A stretch of 60,000 bases of DNA, from positions 33,948,501 through 34,008,500 of the forward strand of contig NC_092568.1 in the NCBI RefSeq assembly GCF_037975245.1. The letters are read 5' to 3'. The stretch comes from Apostichopus japonicus (lineage: Eukaryota; Echinodermata; Holothuroidea; Aspidochirotida; Stichopodidae). Made by a program: the position numbers and the translations under genes. Below are positions 33,501-48,500 of this stretch, piece after piece. The notes under the pieces were generated by a model, which did not search any database, was not told the origin of the DNA, and saw nothing but the letters and a program-made list of their open reading frames with translations. The first letter of the stretch is position 1. Each line of letters begins with the position of its first letter.

Positions 33501-36500
33501 GGGGATCGTTCTTTAGACCCCCTCCCGTCTTCTGCATTACCACTGTCACCTTCATGTTTACTTGCGCCTACAGGCGGTGGTAATTAATTTTAGCCATCTT
33601 ACGTGTATCTCATTCGTGTTTACTCTCATATAACTGGATTTTTGTTGGTGCCCACGATGTTTTGTGTCCACGCTTTGGCTGAAGCAATATCTATAGTTTT
33701 TACGTTTACATGTTGCGTGCAGTGTGGACATTTTCAAATACCCCCGACTGAGCCCCGAGGTTGAGTGGGGCACCGCTATTGCCCCCCATTTGCGCAGGCC
33801 ACTGCCCGTTCAAAAATGGTAGGCCTACAGTACAACAACATATTTTGGTGTAAATCTAAACACATTTTATTTGAAAATTGATTTGGCCCAAAATGATTTA
33901 AGTCCCCAAAAATTTGGGTACAAAAAATTTTTGGGTCACAAGCAATTTTCGGTCACAAGCACTGTTTTGGTAACATTTTTTTTGTGAAAAGAATTTTGGT
34001 CTCAAAAAAAGTCCCCCAAAAATTTGGGTCACAAAAATATTGGGGTCTGAAAACTTGTTTTCTTGCTACAAACGATTTTTGGATAAAAAATCGTCCCAAA
34101 TTATTTCTTTTTGTCGGAACATAGCGTCGTCTGAACATAGCGACGTCGGAACATAGAGATGTAACCAGCTCAACCCATTCACTGTGATCAATGTTAATAT
34201 TTGATTTTGAATGATGTCTATGCTCAGGGATGTGCCCACGATTTCCTGAGTGCCGGGTATACTGATCGCCCTCCTGGGGGAGGGGTCAATTTTTGAAGGT
34301 GCTCAGATACCAAATGCTGGCACTTGTGTAGCTTTTTAAGCGCACACACAAGTACCAGTTTTGCTAACAATTAACATTTTAATTTTTTTTAGTGAAATAT
34401 ATTACGTAGCCTACCAGGTAAAAGTTATTAGTTTGTTTCAAAGAGATTTTACAAGGGACTGATTGAGAGCCGTAAGTAATGTTTCTACAGTAGCATGCGT
34501 AACCGATGCATTATTAGTCTGTATGATTTTGGCATAGGCTAGGCCCAATTTATGTTGAATATATTGTTAGGAATGTCGGGGTTTTAGATGAAAATAGTGC
34601 TGGGCGGGAATCACGATTTTTAAGACAGTGCTGGGCGGTAATTTTTAGTGCTGGACGGGGCCGCCCAGTGCCGCCCAGCGTTGGCACATCCCTGTATGCT
34701 GTATGTTTACAAATGGAGAGAATGCTCCTAGAAGTTTGTGAACAATCTCTGACAAAGTTGATGGGAATTTACAGTATATACGTGTGATTTACTGATTTCC
34801 CTCGCATACAGTCAACTCATTGGAGAAGTCCAGTGACTTAATGTGTGAAAGTAAAATGATCATCAAAGAGCAAGATTCTTGGACAATCGAACAAAATCTC
34901 CATAAGTTTGTTGGGTTACACTATAGTACAACTTAGTGTACTACCACTCGGAATATACAGCACTGAAAGATAGGCAGGGCACAGACAGCAAAACAAGGGC
35001 ATGAAGGTAACTTTTGCCTTGATAGTATTTGATTAAGAGATCTGTTACATCCACAAAGATCTTCAACCTATTGCAGTTTAACAGTTATTGCTTTTTAATG
35101 TACAGTAGTAGCTCATAATATGCACATAACTCTCATTTTTCATTTCTACATTTTGTAAAGGAGTCATCAATTCGCAGTATATCTGTGTCAGGAAACAAGA
35201 ACTTTGTCGTAAACAACTGCAACTTCAACTATATAAATATTCCAGAAAGTGAGTATTATATTATAGTTATACTACTCTAGATTTAATTGTTTTCTTAAAT
35301 TAATGTAGCCTGTTGATTTGTTGAACATGCACACATACTTGATTGGATTAGAATGTTGCAATTTTAGCCACTTGCTAAACAATGCAAGTGCTTAAAAACC
35401 TTGCTAAAATGTGATTCAAGAAATAACCTTCGATGTAAGTTCAGGCCTACTGTAGTTAGCCACTTGAGATGAGTGTGAACATGCATAACGTGCTTTAATA
35501 CAGTTTCCACACGACATGTGATGCAAATTTACTTCCAGCACTTTCACAATTTAACTCAAGAAGTGCAGGTTGGTTGAACTTACAGTAAGAGTAACTGCAA
35601 AACTCATTTTCTTGGGTCTGCGATGGAGAGGCAGGAGCTGTGTTGAATCAAACAGAATATTGCTTATCCCTTCTCGACCTCTTACAGCATGTATGATACG
35701 AAGTACTTACAGTATATGCAAATCCATTGCCATTGACGGACAGAGACTCAGTTGGGACAAGAACATTCAAACGCACTATGAATATGATTGTGATATCCCA
35801 GGTCCACTGTGTTTACATACAGTACTGTACAGTAATGGAAATCTTGGTTTGATACTGTATCATACACACTAGAACACTGTGCTGAGGACCATTTGGGAAC
35901 CTTGATATATGCCTTTACAGTAGTAATGTATGTGCATGTAGGTCAAGCTGATTGGTGTATGACTTTCACTTCACATCTGCAACTTACTTTACCAACATTG
36001 AAGAGGCCTACAGTAGGTCTGCAGTAGGTGTATGGTCATTCTAGGCTTCCATAGATTGTCCAGAGGGTTATAGTTATTTCTTATAATTTGTGTTGCCAAT
36101 ACCAAGTTAATGAACTGATTAGTAACAAGGTCACATACCCTATATAACTGGGTCCAACCACTGTCTGTACCCATTATTTAGTATAAATCTATCAACAGTT
36201 CCAATTAGCGATAATTTTTGTGATATACCTGATGACCTGTAGCTTGTCAAAATATTTCCCACTGCATTTAAGCAATCTCAGTAGCTGCTCTCAGTCCATA
36301 GTAACAAATCTTAAAGGGCTTTGCATAAGGAATTGGAATAAAAATTCTATACTGTAAAGTCCTTACAAGTGAATTGAATGGTTGATGCTTTGTCAACATG
36401 ATAACTGATACCTTTCTTTATGACTCACGGCATAAGTCAATAGATAATCCTCTTCATTTTGGTGAGCACAAGTTCATGAATATTAATATGTTTGGTTTAC

Positions 36501-39500
36501 TGTACCACACTATGAAAATGTTTAGGCATCATAACCACTAAACATTTTTCGTTTTCTGGTTACTTTTGTCATGTAGTGGATGTAGTTGATAGTCTGGCAT
36601 GTCTATTTTGAGATTTTTAAAAAAAAATGATTATTCTAGGTTGTTCGATGGGACCAGCCTGTTTATGGTTACGGTATATACGTAAATTTACAAGACACCT
36701 GTAATCGATAGACCCTGGAAGAGCAGGTCTTCCTCATCTTTATTGATAAAGTAGCAAAACTTTTAAATCAATGAAATGTATTTCCCGGTTTCAGATGACC
36801 CAACCATTATTTTGGTGGCCAATCACATGTCCTGGGTGCAAGTCTGGCAATGGAGGGATGTTGAACAAAATGGAGGCGCACCTACAGTAGCTTCCAAACA
36901 CAGATTTTGGTGGGAGAGATTCTAGTAGGAAGATTCTGCTAATCTGGTATAGAGGGAAAATGTAGTATGAACCAGAGAGACCCTTGTACATAATTGTAAA
37001 TAGTAGTGTTAGCTGTTTGTCAGTTTACACCTCCTCCTTCTGGACAAGCAGAATCATTGAAGACAGGTACTGTTGGCGCATTTGAGGGAAAAGGAAAGTT
37101 ACAAATATTTGAGGGAATTGGATCCCAAAATTTGGTATCCACAGTTTTTTAGTAGGTATACATTGACTTCAACTTTTGTAGTGAGATGTAAGTAGTGTCT
37201 GCAAAGTAATGACAAATCTCTTGACCTTACCATTATCGTATTTTCTCTAATAACCATTAGACAAAGAACTAACACCTTCTCCTTCTTTGGGACAAACAGG
37301 ATCATCGAAGGCAGGTACTGCTGGTAAGTTTGAGGACAAAGGATGGGTAAGAAATATTGCAGGTGAATACTGTAGCTTGAAAACCAGAATTTAAGCTATC
37401 AAGTTGTAGCTAGGTCAGTTTTATTTTGGTGTGCGCGCAATAAAAGTTCGGTTTAAAGTTGTTATCACAGCAGACATGCCTTGGTAGGGCAGCTAGTGCC
37501 AATGGAAGTTCCTGTGTTTTACAGTTTTGGTTCCTTGCTTTAGCAAAAGGAACCTATGTTGTCAGGTTGGTGTGTGTGCGGGTGCGTGTGTGTCTGTGTG
37601 CGCATCTGTGACACTTGCGTGGGTACACTGTAACTCAACAAGGGCAGGTTGGACCTAACTCAAACTTAGTATATATAGATCCGCCATAGTGAGAAGGTGT
37701 GCCCTATTGTTTTTGGTGCCAGTGAAGGTTACCAAAGGTCAGTTAGAGGCCAAAAACCCAAAATATTAAAACTGCAATAAACTCCCAGTGACAATGTGCG
37801 ACAAGATTGATATTTTGGGACAAGTTGTGAACTGGTTAGGGGAACATTTTGAAAATCAACATTCATGCGATCCGAGGTCACCAAAGGTCAATTAATGTTA
37901 AAAAACAAGTATATTTGCGATAACTTGAGAACGAATTGTCCGTTAAGGGTTGGGAGTTGCTTCAATGTAATCCAATTGTCGACCCGCATCTGGGTGACCC
38001 TTGACCTCAATTTGACCTCTGGTGACCTTTCAGTGTTTTGGGGATTTTTACAGTTTCGATGCTATTTTCAGATGTCAAAGGTACCTTCTGATCATAAATG
38101 TCAATAGGTTGACCCTGTGTGACCTTTGTGTGTGAATTTATAATGGGGTCAAAGTTTTCGGTCAGAGTTAGGATGGCTGTACAGACTTGTCGTGTTGATT
38201 TTTGGAATCAGGAGATCAAACTACATCTGAAACCTAGGTCAAAGGTCACATTTAAAAATGTTCTTATGTTGGGAGAAAACGGGCGAAAAAGAAAATGTTT
38301 GATTTTGGTGCTAGATCTGGATATAAAAGGTACCTTCCGATCAAGAATGTCAATGGGTTGACACCAGGGTGAGCTTTGTGTGAAGTTATACAAGGTCAAA
38401 GTTAATTTTCAGACATTTAATGCAATAACTCCCAGTGCCAAGGTGTGACAAGGTTGATATTTTGGGACAAGTTGCAAATGGTATAGGGGGATAGTTTCAA
38501 ACTTAACGTTCATGTGATCCAAGGTCACCAAAGGTCAATTAATGTTAAAAAACTAGTATTTTGGGGGGAGAAAATGGGCAAAGAAAAAATGTTTGAATTT
38601 TTATAGTTTTGATGCTATATTCACATCTTACCGATCAAAAATGTCAATGGGTTGACCCCAGGTGACCTTTGTGTGTGAAGTTATACAAGGTCAAAGTTAA
38701 TTTTCAGACATTTAATGCAATAACTCCCAGTGCCAAAGTGTGACATGGTTGATATTTTGGGGCAAGTTGTGGACTGGTTAGGGGAATATTTTCAAACGTA
38801 ACGGTCATGTGATCCAAGGTCACCATAGGTCAATTAATGTTAAACTAGTATTTTGGGGGGAGAGAATGGGCAAAGAAAAAAGGTTTGAATTCTTAAAGTT
38901 TTAATGCTATATCTCTTGACCCGCTTGTAGGTGCCCTTATATTTCTTACATTTTCTACGCCATATTCAGATCTCAAAAGTGCCTTCCAGTCAAAATTCTG
39001 ATCACAATTTGTGATCACATAGTGTTGGTTACTTTATGGGTACATGTAGGACCACAATTACTTGGACTATTTGAGCCCAATCTTGCTACTGTATGATAAT
39101 ATTATGTGTATCATATACTCCTACGCAAGGAACCACAGTGCCCTTGGGCTCTTGTTAGGGTTAAGGAACCCAGAATTTCAAACCTTTTTGCAATTTGATA
39201 AAATATGCAACTACAGCAAGCATCTTATCAAAGGTACTTTATAAGTTCTGCCCAGGACAGTATAGCACACAATCAAGGAGTAGTCTAGACTACATGGATA
39301 TCTTATAATTTCAGCGAGATAAACAGATGGTTAGGCTAGATTTCCCCATTGACTTAGTGTGGAGTTAGGCTACCATGTGGACAAAATTGAAAGAATTCTC
39401 ACAATTATTATTTATTCATTTGTTTATTTCATAGAAGGAACGATGAAAAGTAATTTTATGAGATGTTACTAATGGATTATAGGTTGGATGACTAAAAAAT

Positions 39501-42500
39501 AGTAATCGCAAGTGGCTTTTTACAATGCGTTTATTCCAAATGCCATGAAATTGCGCGAATCGCGCAATCTCACAGCTACAGTAATGGGCCTGCATAATAG
39601 ATAGTAGTAGTAGTAAAACTGTTTAAATTGGATATTTATATGGTATGGTCCAATAGAGGTGGAGAGCAAAAAATTAGCAGCAGCGGCAGTGCGATGTTAG
39701 TAGTGATGTTAATTATTTCTGAAGTCATTAACAAGTTAATGAAAGAAACAAAAGCAAATAGAAATTACTGAGGAAGGATTAAGTCAAGTGGGGTAAAAAA
39801 AAACAAAACAAGTTACCTAAAGTTTGCTCTAAAAATTGATGAGTAAGAGGTATTGTTTCGGTTCCAATGTTCAAGTGTGTGGAGTGGGATTCTCTTAAAG
39901 AGATCTAACAAAGATAACCTTTTTTGTAAATGGAAAGTCGTGTTTTGCGAAAATGTTGTTTTCTTTTACCCCCAAATTTGCTTAATTCGGGGTAAAAAAA
40001 ACAATGCTGGCGTAAAAAAAAAACAATGCTAGAAAACAGCTATTTTCTTCATGAATGTATCTTTAATCATGTTTGCTTATGATTACATCTAAGTATGAGC
40101 TACTACCTTTACATGAAAAAGGGAAAAAATTGTGAAATTGTCTTAATTCGTAATTATGGATGGCTCGTGTCATATGTCATGCTCAGCCATATTCATACTG
40201 TACAGTGTGTATATAATGCTACACAAATGTGGTGTAATATAGTAGAAACATTAGAGTTGAGCTAATTTCAGTTACTTCTGCCCAATTATTTAACATTTAG
40301 ACACATGACAGACATAAAACTATTTGCCTAACCTCTAAAATCAACATTATGGAAAAATTTATCCATTCAGGCAAATTTGGGAGTACATTGGAGCCGGAAA
40401 GTACTTGTTTTTTTTTACCCCATTCCCATCATTTTTGGGGGGTAAAAAAAACAAGGCCCCCACCATGAAGCGTGAATGAAGTTGGAGTAATTCTACCATG
40501 GGGGAGTGTAATATCACTAACTGCTATGCTGTAACTGCTGGAATAATCTCCACATCATATAAGCTTGGTGTGCAGGAGAAAGTTTGGATATGTGGTACAA
40601 ACTTCAAATTTCGCTATTTCAGCATTCGCTTGATTCGATGAAGCGGTGATTGGCAGCAAAGTGACATAGAGTTCCGGAAATAATATAATAATAAACTAGA
40701 CATATAGGACTTTCACCCAAAATAAATTGGAACTTTGACTAAATATTCCCCTTCTATAAAAGGGGTTGTTTTTTTTTACCCGAACTACCCCCTTGTTTTT
40801 TGGTTCCTTGCTTTAGCAAAAGGAACCTATGAAGTCAGGTTGGCGTGTGTGTGTGTGTGTGTATGTGTGTGTGTGTGTGTGTGTCTGTGACACTTGCTTG
40901 GGTACGCTCTATCTCAATAAGGGAATGTTGGATTGAGGCCAAACTTGGACTATAGATCCACCATATGGAGAAGGTGTGCCCTATTGTTTCTGGTGCCCAC
41001 AAAGGTCACCAAAGGTCAGTTATGGTCCAAAAACCGAAAATATTAAAACTGCAATAACTCACAGTGCCAATGTGCGACAAGATTGATATTTTGGGACAAG
41101 TTGTGAACTGGTTAGGGGAGCATTTTCAAAATTAACTGTCATGTGATCCGAGGTCAACAAAGGTCAATTAATGATAAAAAACTAGTATTTTTGCGATAAC
41201 TTGAGAACGAAATGTCCGTTAGGGTTGGGAGTTGCTTCAATGTAATCCAATTGTCGACCTGCACCTGGGTGACCCTTGACCTCAATTTGACCTTTGGTGA
41301 CCTTTACGTGTTTTTGGGGATTTTTACAGTTTTGATGCTATTTTCAGATGTCAAAGGTACCTTCTGAACATAAATGTCAATAGGTTGACCCCGTGTGACC
41401 TTTATGTGTGAAGTTATATGGGGTCAAAGTTTTTCGGTCGGAGTTAGGATGGTTGTACAGACTTGTCGTTTTGTTTTTTGGAATCAGGAGATTAAACTAC
41501 ATTTGAAACCAAGGTCAAAGGTCACATTAGAAAAAATGTGCTTATTTTGGGAGGAAACGAGCAAAAAAGAAAATGTTTGGTTTTGATGCTAGATTTGGAT
41601 ACCAAAGGTACCTTCCGATCAAAAATGTCAATGGGTTGACACCCGTGTGACCTTCGTGTGCGAAGTTATACAAGTTCAAAGTTAATTTTCAGACATTTAA
41701 TGCAGTAACTCCCAGTTCCAAGGTGTGACGTGGTTGAAATTTTTGGACAAGTTGCAAATGGTATAGGGTAATATTTTCAAACTTAGCGGTCATGTGGTCC
41801 AAGGTCACCAAAAGTCAGCTAATGTTAAAAAACTAGTTTTTTGGGGGGAGAAAATGGGCAAAGAAAACATGTTTGAATTTTTACAGTTTTGATGCTCCGT
41901 TTAGGTCTCACCGATCAAAAATGTCAATTGGTTGACCTACGGGTGACCTTTGTGTGTGAAGTTACTGTATGTATACAAGTTCAAAGTTAATTTTTAGACA
42001 TTTAATACAATTAAATCCCAATGCCAAGGTGTGACACGGTTGATAATTTGGGAAAAGTTTTGAATGGGGTGGTGGAACATTTTCATACTTAAAGGTCATG
42101 TCATCTGTGGTCACCAATGTTATCATATCTGTTGACCCGCTTGTAGGTGACCTTATACTTCTTACATTTTCGACGCCATATTTAGATCTCAAAAGTGCCT
42201 TTTGATCAAAAATCCGATCACATTTTGTGATCACAAAAGTGTTGGCCATAGTGTTGGTTACTTTATGCGTACATGTAGGACCACAATTACTTGGTCTATT
42301 TGAGCCCAATCTTGCTTGATAATATTATGTGTATTGTCATATACCCCAAGCAAGGAACCACAGTGCCCTTGGGCTCTTGTTTTTACCCCAACTGACTATA
42401 CCTTATCTTACACCTACGTATTTGAACATGAAAACATTGTCAGTGGAGAATATAATTCATTTGTTATAGCACCCAATATGTAATTCTCGAAAATCGCGAT

Positions 42501-45500
42501 ACACAAGGTTAAACAATTCTTTTCTGGGTACCTGGATACCCGACGGGTAACGGCTCTTGGGTACCTGGTTCCCGATTTTTGGACCCGTGTAAACACTAGG
42601 TAAATCCTTCACTTTAGCTGAATGTGCATACTGTATATGCCCTTATGTGTGCTTCGTAACACTACAGAGTACAGAACCTGGCGGCCGCGACCAGGATTGC
42701 TTTCTACCTCACATTCGCATGCACGTACTGTAAGACTTGCGAGTTGGAGTACAATGTGCATGCAGAACTATACTGTGCATGTGGGCATACCTCATGCTCG
42801 TTTATGTTGCTGCATATATGTGCTGTATGTCCTGGGTTCACCTCTGTCTCTGGATACGATTACAGAAATCATTTTTCACTACCAGAGAATTCCCGCAACC
42901 CAACAAAATTAATCATGAACAGTACCATACACCACATAAAATGTCTATAACCCTACACTACAAGTTGTGTCCAAGATTTGTCAATCTCCATAAGACTACT
43001 GTATGGTCACTAAGAGTAAGGTTGATAGACTAGGGAAGCCTAACGTTATGGTATCGATCGATACATTTGAGTATTACTACAGTACAGTATGTACAGTACC
43101 ACTCTTGTGGAAGGCGCGCCATTTAAAAAATCCAAGTGCTTTCATTTCGACAAACAAAAAAACCTTCGGACAACCAAATGTGAAGGCAAGGTTGTCCCGA
43201 GGACAACCTTAAAAATGAGCCCTGGGGCCGGCCTGTGTATGTGGCCATTGTAGTAGAATGGTCTGCTACAGTGCTATACAACATGTATTATATACCAAAC
43301 ATACCTGGAGGTCGGGATTTGACTTATAGATGTATTTAACAGATTCTGGAAAGTGGTATACAGATACTTATCAACAATTGCACATCCATTGTGACAAGTG
43401 TTTGGAATTCACAAGTACTTCTAATAATGATAATATGATATTTTGAGGTCAAAAAAATTGTTGTTGTCCCAATATTTGATGTATGTCCTTGGAAAGTTCT
43501 TCATTCTTGTGGTTTTGAATTATTTCGAAGGTTATGTTTTTGACTTGTAATCAATAAATTTTTTTTCATGACTGTCAGTACAAATCTTCAATTTAAAAAA
43601 TTAAGGTTACATACTGAGCTATAAGTGCAAGCCTACTGTACCTACGAGAAGCTTACTTGCAAAATTTGTTAACTGGTAAGGATACACCATCCAATTCACC
43701 AACTTCCTATCCTAATTTAGCCATGACCTACATGCATTAATCTGCTTTTGTTTAACAGATACAGTTAGAGGAGTTTTGTTACTGTTTTGCTCTTCAAAAT
43801 TATTCATATAATTTTAATAAACGTATTTTGAGCTTGTAACTCAAGGCAATTGAAATTTGCTATCTAAAGTGAAAACAAATGTAATGATCTATTGACAAAA
43901 CATGTTTCATTTTATTTACAGTTAAGCAACCTGAAAAAAGAGCACCTGTAAGAAAAGAAGATGAAGTGCCTTCAAAGAAAAAGAAGGGAGCAGTAAGTAT
44001 TTTGTAGTACTTTTGTGAGATCTATTAGTTTTAGTATCCCTAGTTGATAATTAGTCTTTACAACTTTTAATTCCTTTTATAATGAATCATAGTTTTTAGC
44101 TCATACCAGCATGCTGGTGTGAGCTATTGTTACAGTGCAGCGTCTATCACTCTATCACTCTATCATTCTATCACTCTATCACTGTATCCGTCAACAATTG
44201 GTAAAACCGCTCCCACTCGCACAGTGTTTGATGGAATTTCATGAAACTTGGACACAAGGACCATTGGGTATAGGGCCATCAGAGATGGTCCAAAATTCGG
44301 GGTCAAAGGTCACCTGTGGGCCGTAATGGGCCATTTTGTGGAAATACGCAAAATGCTTCTTCTCCTACAGATTCCATGGTACAATGTTGAGGGTTTGTCA
44401 CGATAGTACTATGGTAGTTTTACCTTCAGGGTGTTCATGAATTTGAGATCAAAGATCAACTAGGGGTCTTTTGTGGCCCGGGCCGCGGCCCTATATTTTC
44501 AAATTGCTCCTGTTCGTACAGTGTATGGCCAATTATAATAAAACTTAGTCACAATGTTCCTCGGGATGAGAGTTACGAGGGGTGTTCGGAAAATTGAGGT
44601 CAAAGGTCATTTAGGGGGTCATCGGGGGTCATTCTTTGTAATATTTTCAAATATCTCAATCTCCTCAAGATTTTGATGGATCATATTCAAAGTTGAACTG
44701 ATGATTGTTGGATTGTGTATGAATAAGTTGATGCCTAAAAATTTTTGGTCAAAAGTTAATTAATTACAATTAATCCCCATTGTTTAAAAAAACTGAGCCT
44801 TCACTTTTTGCCAAAGCTCCTTTAATTTGTCTCCCAGTTTCTGCAGTGTTTGTTTACATTTGTGGTTAAGCTCTGCAGAGGCTGTTAGTGGAATTAAAGC
44901 AGGACTGGGAGTTGTTATTAACTGTTGAACTGTAAGCATGAGAGCCCTATAGCCAATCAGCACTTGCCGATTCTTAGAAGTCTTTGAGCCTGAGGTATGT
45001 AGGCAGCTTGTGAAGTTATGTCTTGTAGGGAGTGCTTGTTATGTCTGCTAAGGTAGAGGTGGAGAAAGTTTAATAGGGTAGGTCAGTGGTATTGTTTGAG
45101 AGAGTGGGTAAAATAGGATTTAAAGGGGAAAATAGGAATTATAGCCAGTGGTGTGGCCAGGATTCTGCTAACGGAGGAGGGGGGGTATCCCTCATGGGCC
45201 CAAAATTGGTTTTGTGGGCCCTACATTTTTCAGCTCGAAAAGGTATGAGCTTCTGCACCATTGGTGCTCTAGTTCTCAAATGCTTCTGGCTGCAGACTAT
45301 TACTTGATAATGATCCAAGTAAAATACTTTCTAGAAAATGTGAACTGAAGTTCATATCATCACTTGATCACACCTTACAGTATAATCATAAAAATAGCAC
45401 AATAACAAAGTGCTTGAAGTATTTGCAAGATAACCAAGATTACATGATCATTTCAAGATTAAGAAAAACCCAAAATAAATTGGTGATGTAGTCCATGCAT

Positions 45501-48500
45501 GACATACGGTAACTATATTGCACAATGCACCCACCCACCCATCCAAATAAAGCTACAGTTATAAACTGTTAATATGAGCAATTCCACAGTAACATTGGAA
45601 CCCAAGTGCAAATTGTTGCAACAATGTAATGATTCAAAGCAAAGAACTTTCAAATAACAGTTCAGCTCTTAATATTACAACATTCATTTAGAAAAAGAAA
45701 AAATTCAAACTTCCCTGCAATGTACGAAATATGAATATGAATTAGTTGGTAACAGCGTGATGCTAAAAAGGACGTTTTTTGATTCCTTGCTGAAGGCTCA
45801 AGGAATCTATGCGATGGTGATTGTGTGCGTGTGTGTGTATGTGACGCCCTTGGCTTGTAAACACGATAACTTAACAATGGCAAGTTGGATTAAAGTCTTA
45901 CTGGGTACATGGATGCACCATACTGAGTAAAAAACCCTATTGATTTTGGTGCTCATCTCATGAGGTCACGGGTCAAACATAAAAGTTCCAAATGCTAATA
46001 ACTCTGCAACTGAAGTCAGAATTTATTTATACTTGGTATTAATATGTTGGTAGATACAGCAGGTACATGGTGATATATGTTCAAGTTGATATTATGCATA
46101 TTTATTAGGGGCTGGGCTTAAGTTGATTTTCACTAAAATAGCTTGTAACTGAACAACAACAAGTTGGATTGAAGTTATACTTGGTACATAGATGCGCCAT
46201 AGTAAGTAGATGAAAACCCTATTTATTTTGGTGTTTATATATCTCATGAATAATAATGAGGTCATTTGGTCAAATGTAAACCTTTTCAGAATTGAATCAT
46301 ACTTTGTGTGAAGGTGTTATTATATAGCGAGTTCATGATAATGTATGTTCTATAGTGTTTGCACGGGTTATCTAGGTACCCGGGTACCCGCCCGACGTGA
46401 TACTACCCGGTTCCTAATTTATTACCTGAATCCTACGCAAAGATTGATTTAGAAAAATAAAAAATTGGCAAATCGACGGTGAGGCAGATTTCCCATTGAC
46501 TAAGTGTGGTGTTAGGCTACCATGAGGTCGAAGATACTGTAACAGCAATAATGAAGGTACCCTCCTGACGCGATACTACCCAGTTCTTAATTTATTACCC
46601 GAATCCTACGCAAAGTGTGATTTTTTTTGCAAACCGATGGTTAGGCAGATTTCCCATTGACTTAGTGCGGTGTTAGGCTACCATGTGGTCGAAGAAAACA
46701 GCAATAACGAAAATATTCCATGGATATCTTATAACTGCGTCACAATTTCAGCGGTATACTGTAGGCTAGATTTCCCCCATTGACTTAGTGTGGTGTTAGG
46801 CAACCATGTGGTCGAACCTTAATAATGAAAATATCCATGGATATCTTATAACTGCGTCACAATTTCAGCGAATAAGCAGATGGTTAGGCCTAGCTAGATT
46901 TCTCATTATCTTAGTGTGATGTTAAGCTACCATGTGGAAGAAATTATTATTTATTCATTTGTTTATTCATGGAAGGAAAGGCTGACAAGGAATTTTACGA
47001 AGTGTTTACAGATTACAGACGGGATAACTAAAAAATAATAATCGCAAGTGGCTGTTTACTAATCGTTTATTCCAAATGCGATCAAATTGCACAAATTGCG
47101 CAATCTCTCGGCTAATACGAACCCTGGGCCTGCATAATAGATAGTAGTAGTAGTAGTAGTAGTAACAACTGTTTTAGAGCTAAATTGGATATTTATATGG
47201 TGTGATCAATAGACGTGGAGAGCAAGCATAAGCAGCGATGGCAGTGCGATGTTAGTAGTAATGTTAATTATATGAAGTTATTAACAAGTTAATGAAAGAA
47301 ACAATAGCAAATAGAAATTATTGAGGTAGGTTTTATACCTCATCTTACACCTACGTTTTTGAACATAAAAACATTGTCAGTAGAGAATATGATTCATTCA
47401 TTAATAGCATCCAATATGTCATTTCTTGAAAATCGTGACACACAAGGGTAAACAATTTTTTCCGGCTACTCAGGTACCCGGTTCCCGATTTTTGGACCCA
47501 TGTAAACACTAGTATGTTCAATGTGATATTATGTACATTTATTGGGGGCAGGGCTTGAGTTGATTTTTGGAAAAGATACTGTAGCTTGTAAACATGTTAA
47601 GTTAACATATTTACTGTAGTAGGTAGGTCTACAGTCAGTGAAAGAACTTTGCTGATCAATTTAATCAACAATGACGATTGCTTGGGATTATAATCTCAAT
47701 TGGCAAGGAATCACAATAAGCCCACTGGCTTTCTGGTTTTCCTTGTTGGTAAATGCTAAAACTCTGTGAACTTATAAACCTTTTGCTGTTCAAGCTCTAT
47801 GAATGCAAATTTAATAGAATCTTAACTATAACATTCCAGTGAAAAGTTATAAAAAAAACCCCATAAATTAATGAATCATATGATGTCATAAACAAATGAC
47901 AGTATGGGAACAGCATGACGGTAACAGTATGACCAAAGATATTACCCTGTATTGTATTCACCTGTATCCCACGCCTCATCACTAGACAGATGTAGTGTGG
48001 GATGGAGAAGGGAGAGAGAGCTCAGCTCTTGTAACTCCCCTACATTGCAGTCCCAAGTCCCTTGAACTGATTTATACTGGTTTCATCAATGACAGACTGT
48101 GGAAGGGCATTCCATCCAGATACAACCCTGACCGAAAAAAAATGTCTGCGTACATTTAATTTTGAATACTTTGCGCACAATTTCATTGAATGGCCTCTAG
48201 TAAAAGAGATGTCGCTAAATTCAAACCATAATTGAGGGCTAGCTTTTACGTAACCTTTCATAATCTTAAAAGCTTCAATTAAATCTCCTCTTAGTCTTCT
48301 GGTGGATAATGTAGTTAGATTTAGGGTAGAAAGTCTTTCATTGTATGGCAAATGCCGCAAAACAGGTATCATCCTTGTAAATCCTCTCCGTACGTTTTCA
48401 AGATAATCTATATCACCTTTTAAATATATATGACATGATAGGGGTGTATAAAAAATATATGACATGATAGGGGTATGCAATGTATTAAAAGAAGGTTATG

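Larger units (their letters stand above)
39290..42598. mobile_element. Left-truncated second copy of the 46.35-kb hAT-type element
   Basis: 39290-39780 and 42398-42598 together match the right two-thirds of the element at 46351-47511 and end in GTGTAAACACTA. The match is split by the insertion at 39782-42397. The left TIR is missing. Confidence 0.7.

Noticed and set aside
36795-36893. ATG directly after a TTTCAG acceptor (MTQPLFWW...)
   Set aside because: An open frame of about 30 codons that ends in a stop and does not fit the phase of unit 2 exons on either side; the composition is interesting but there is no further support.
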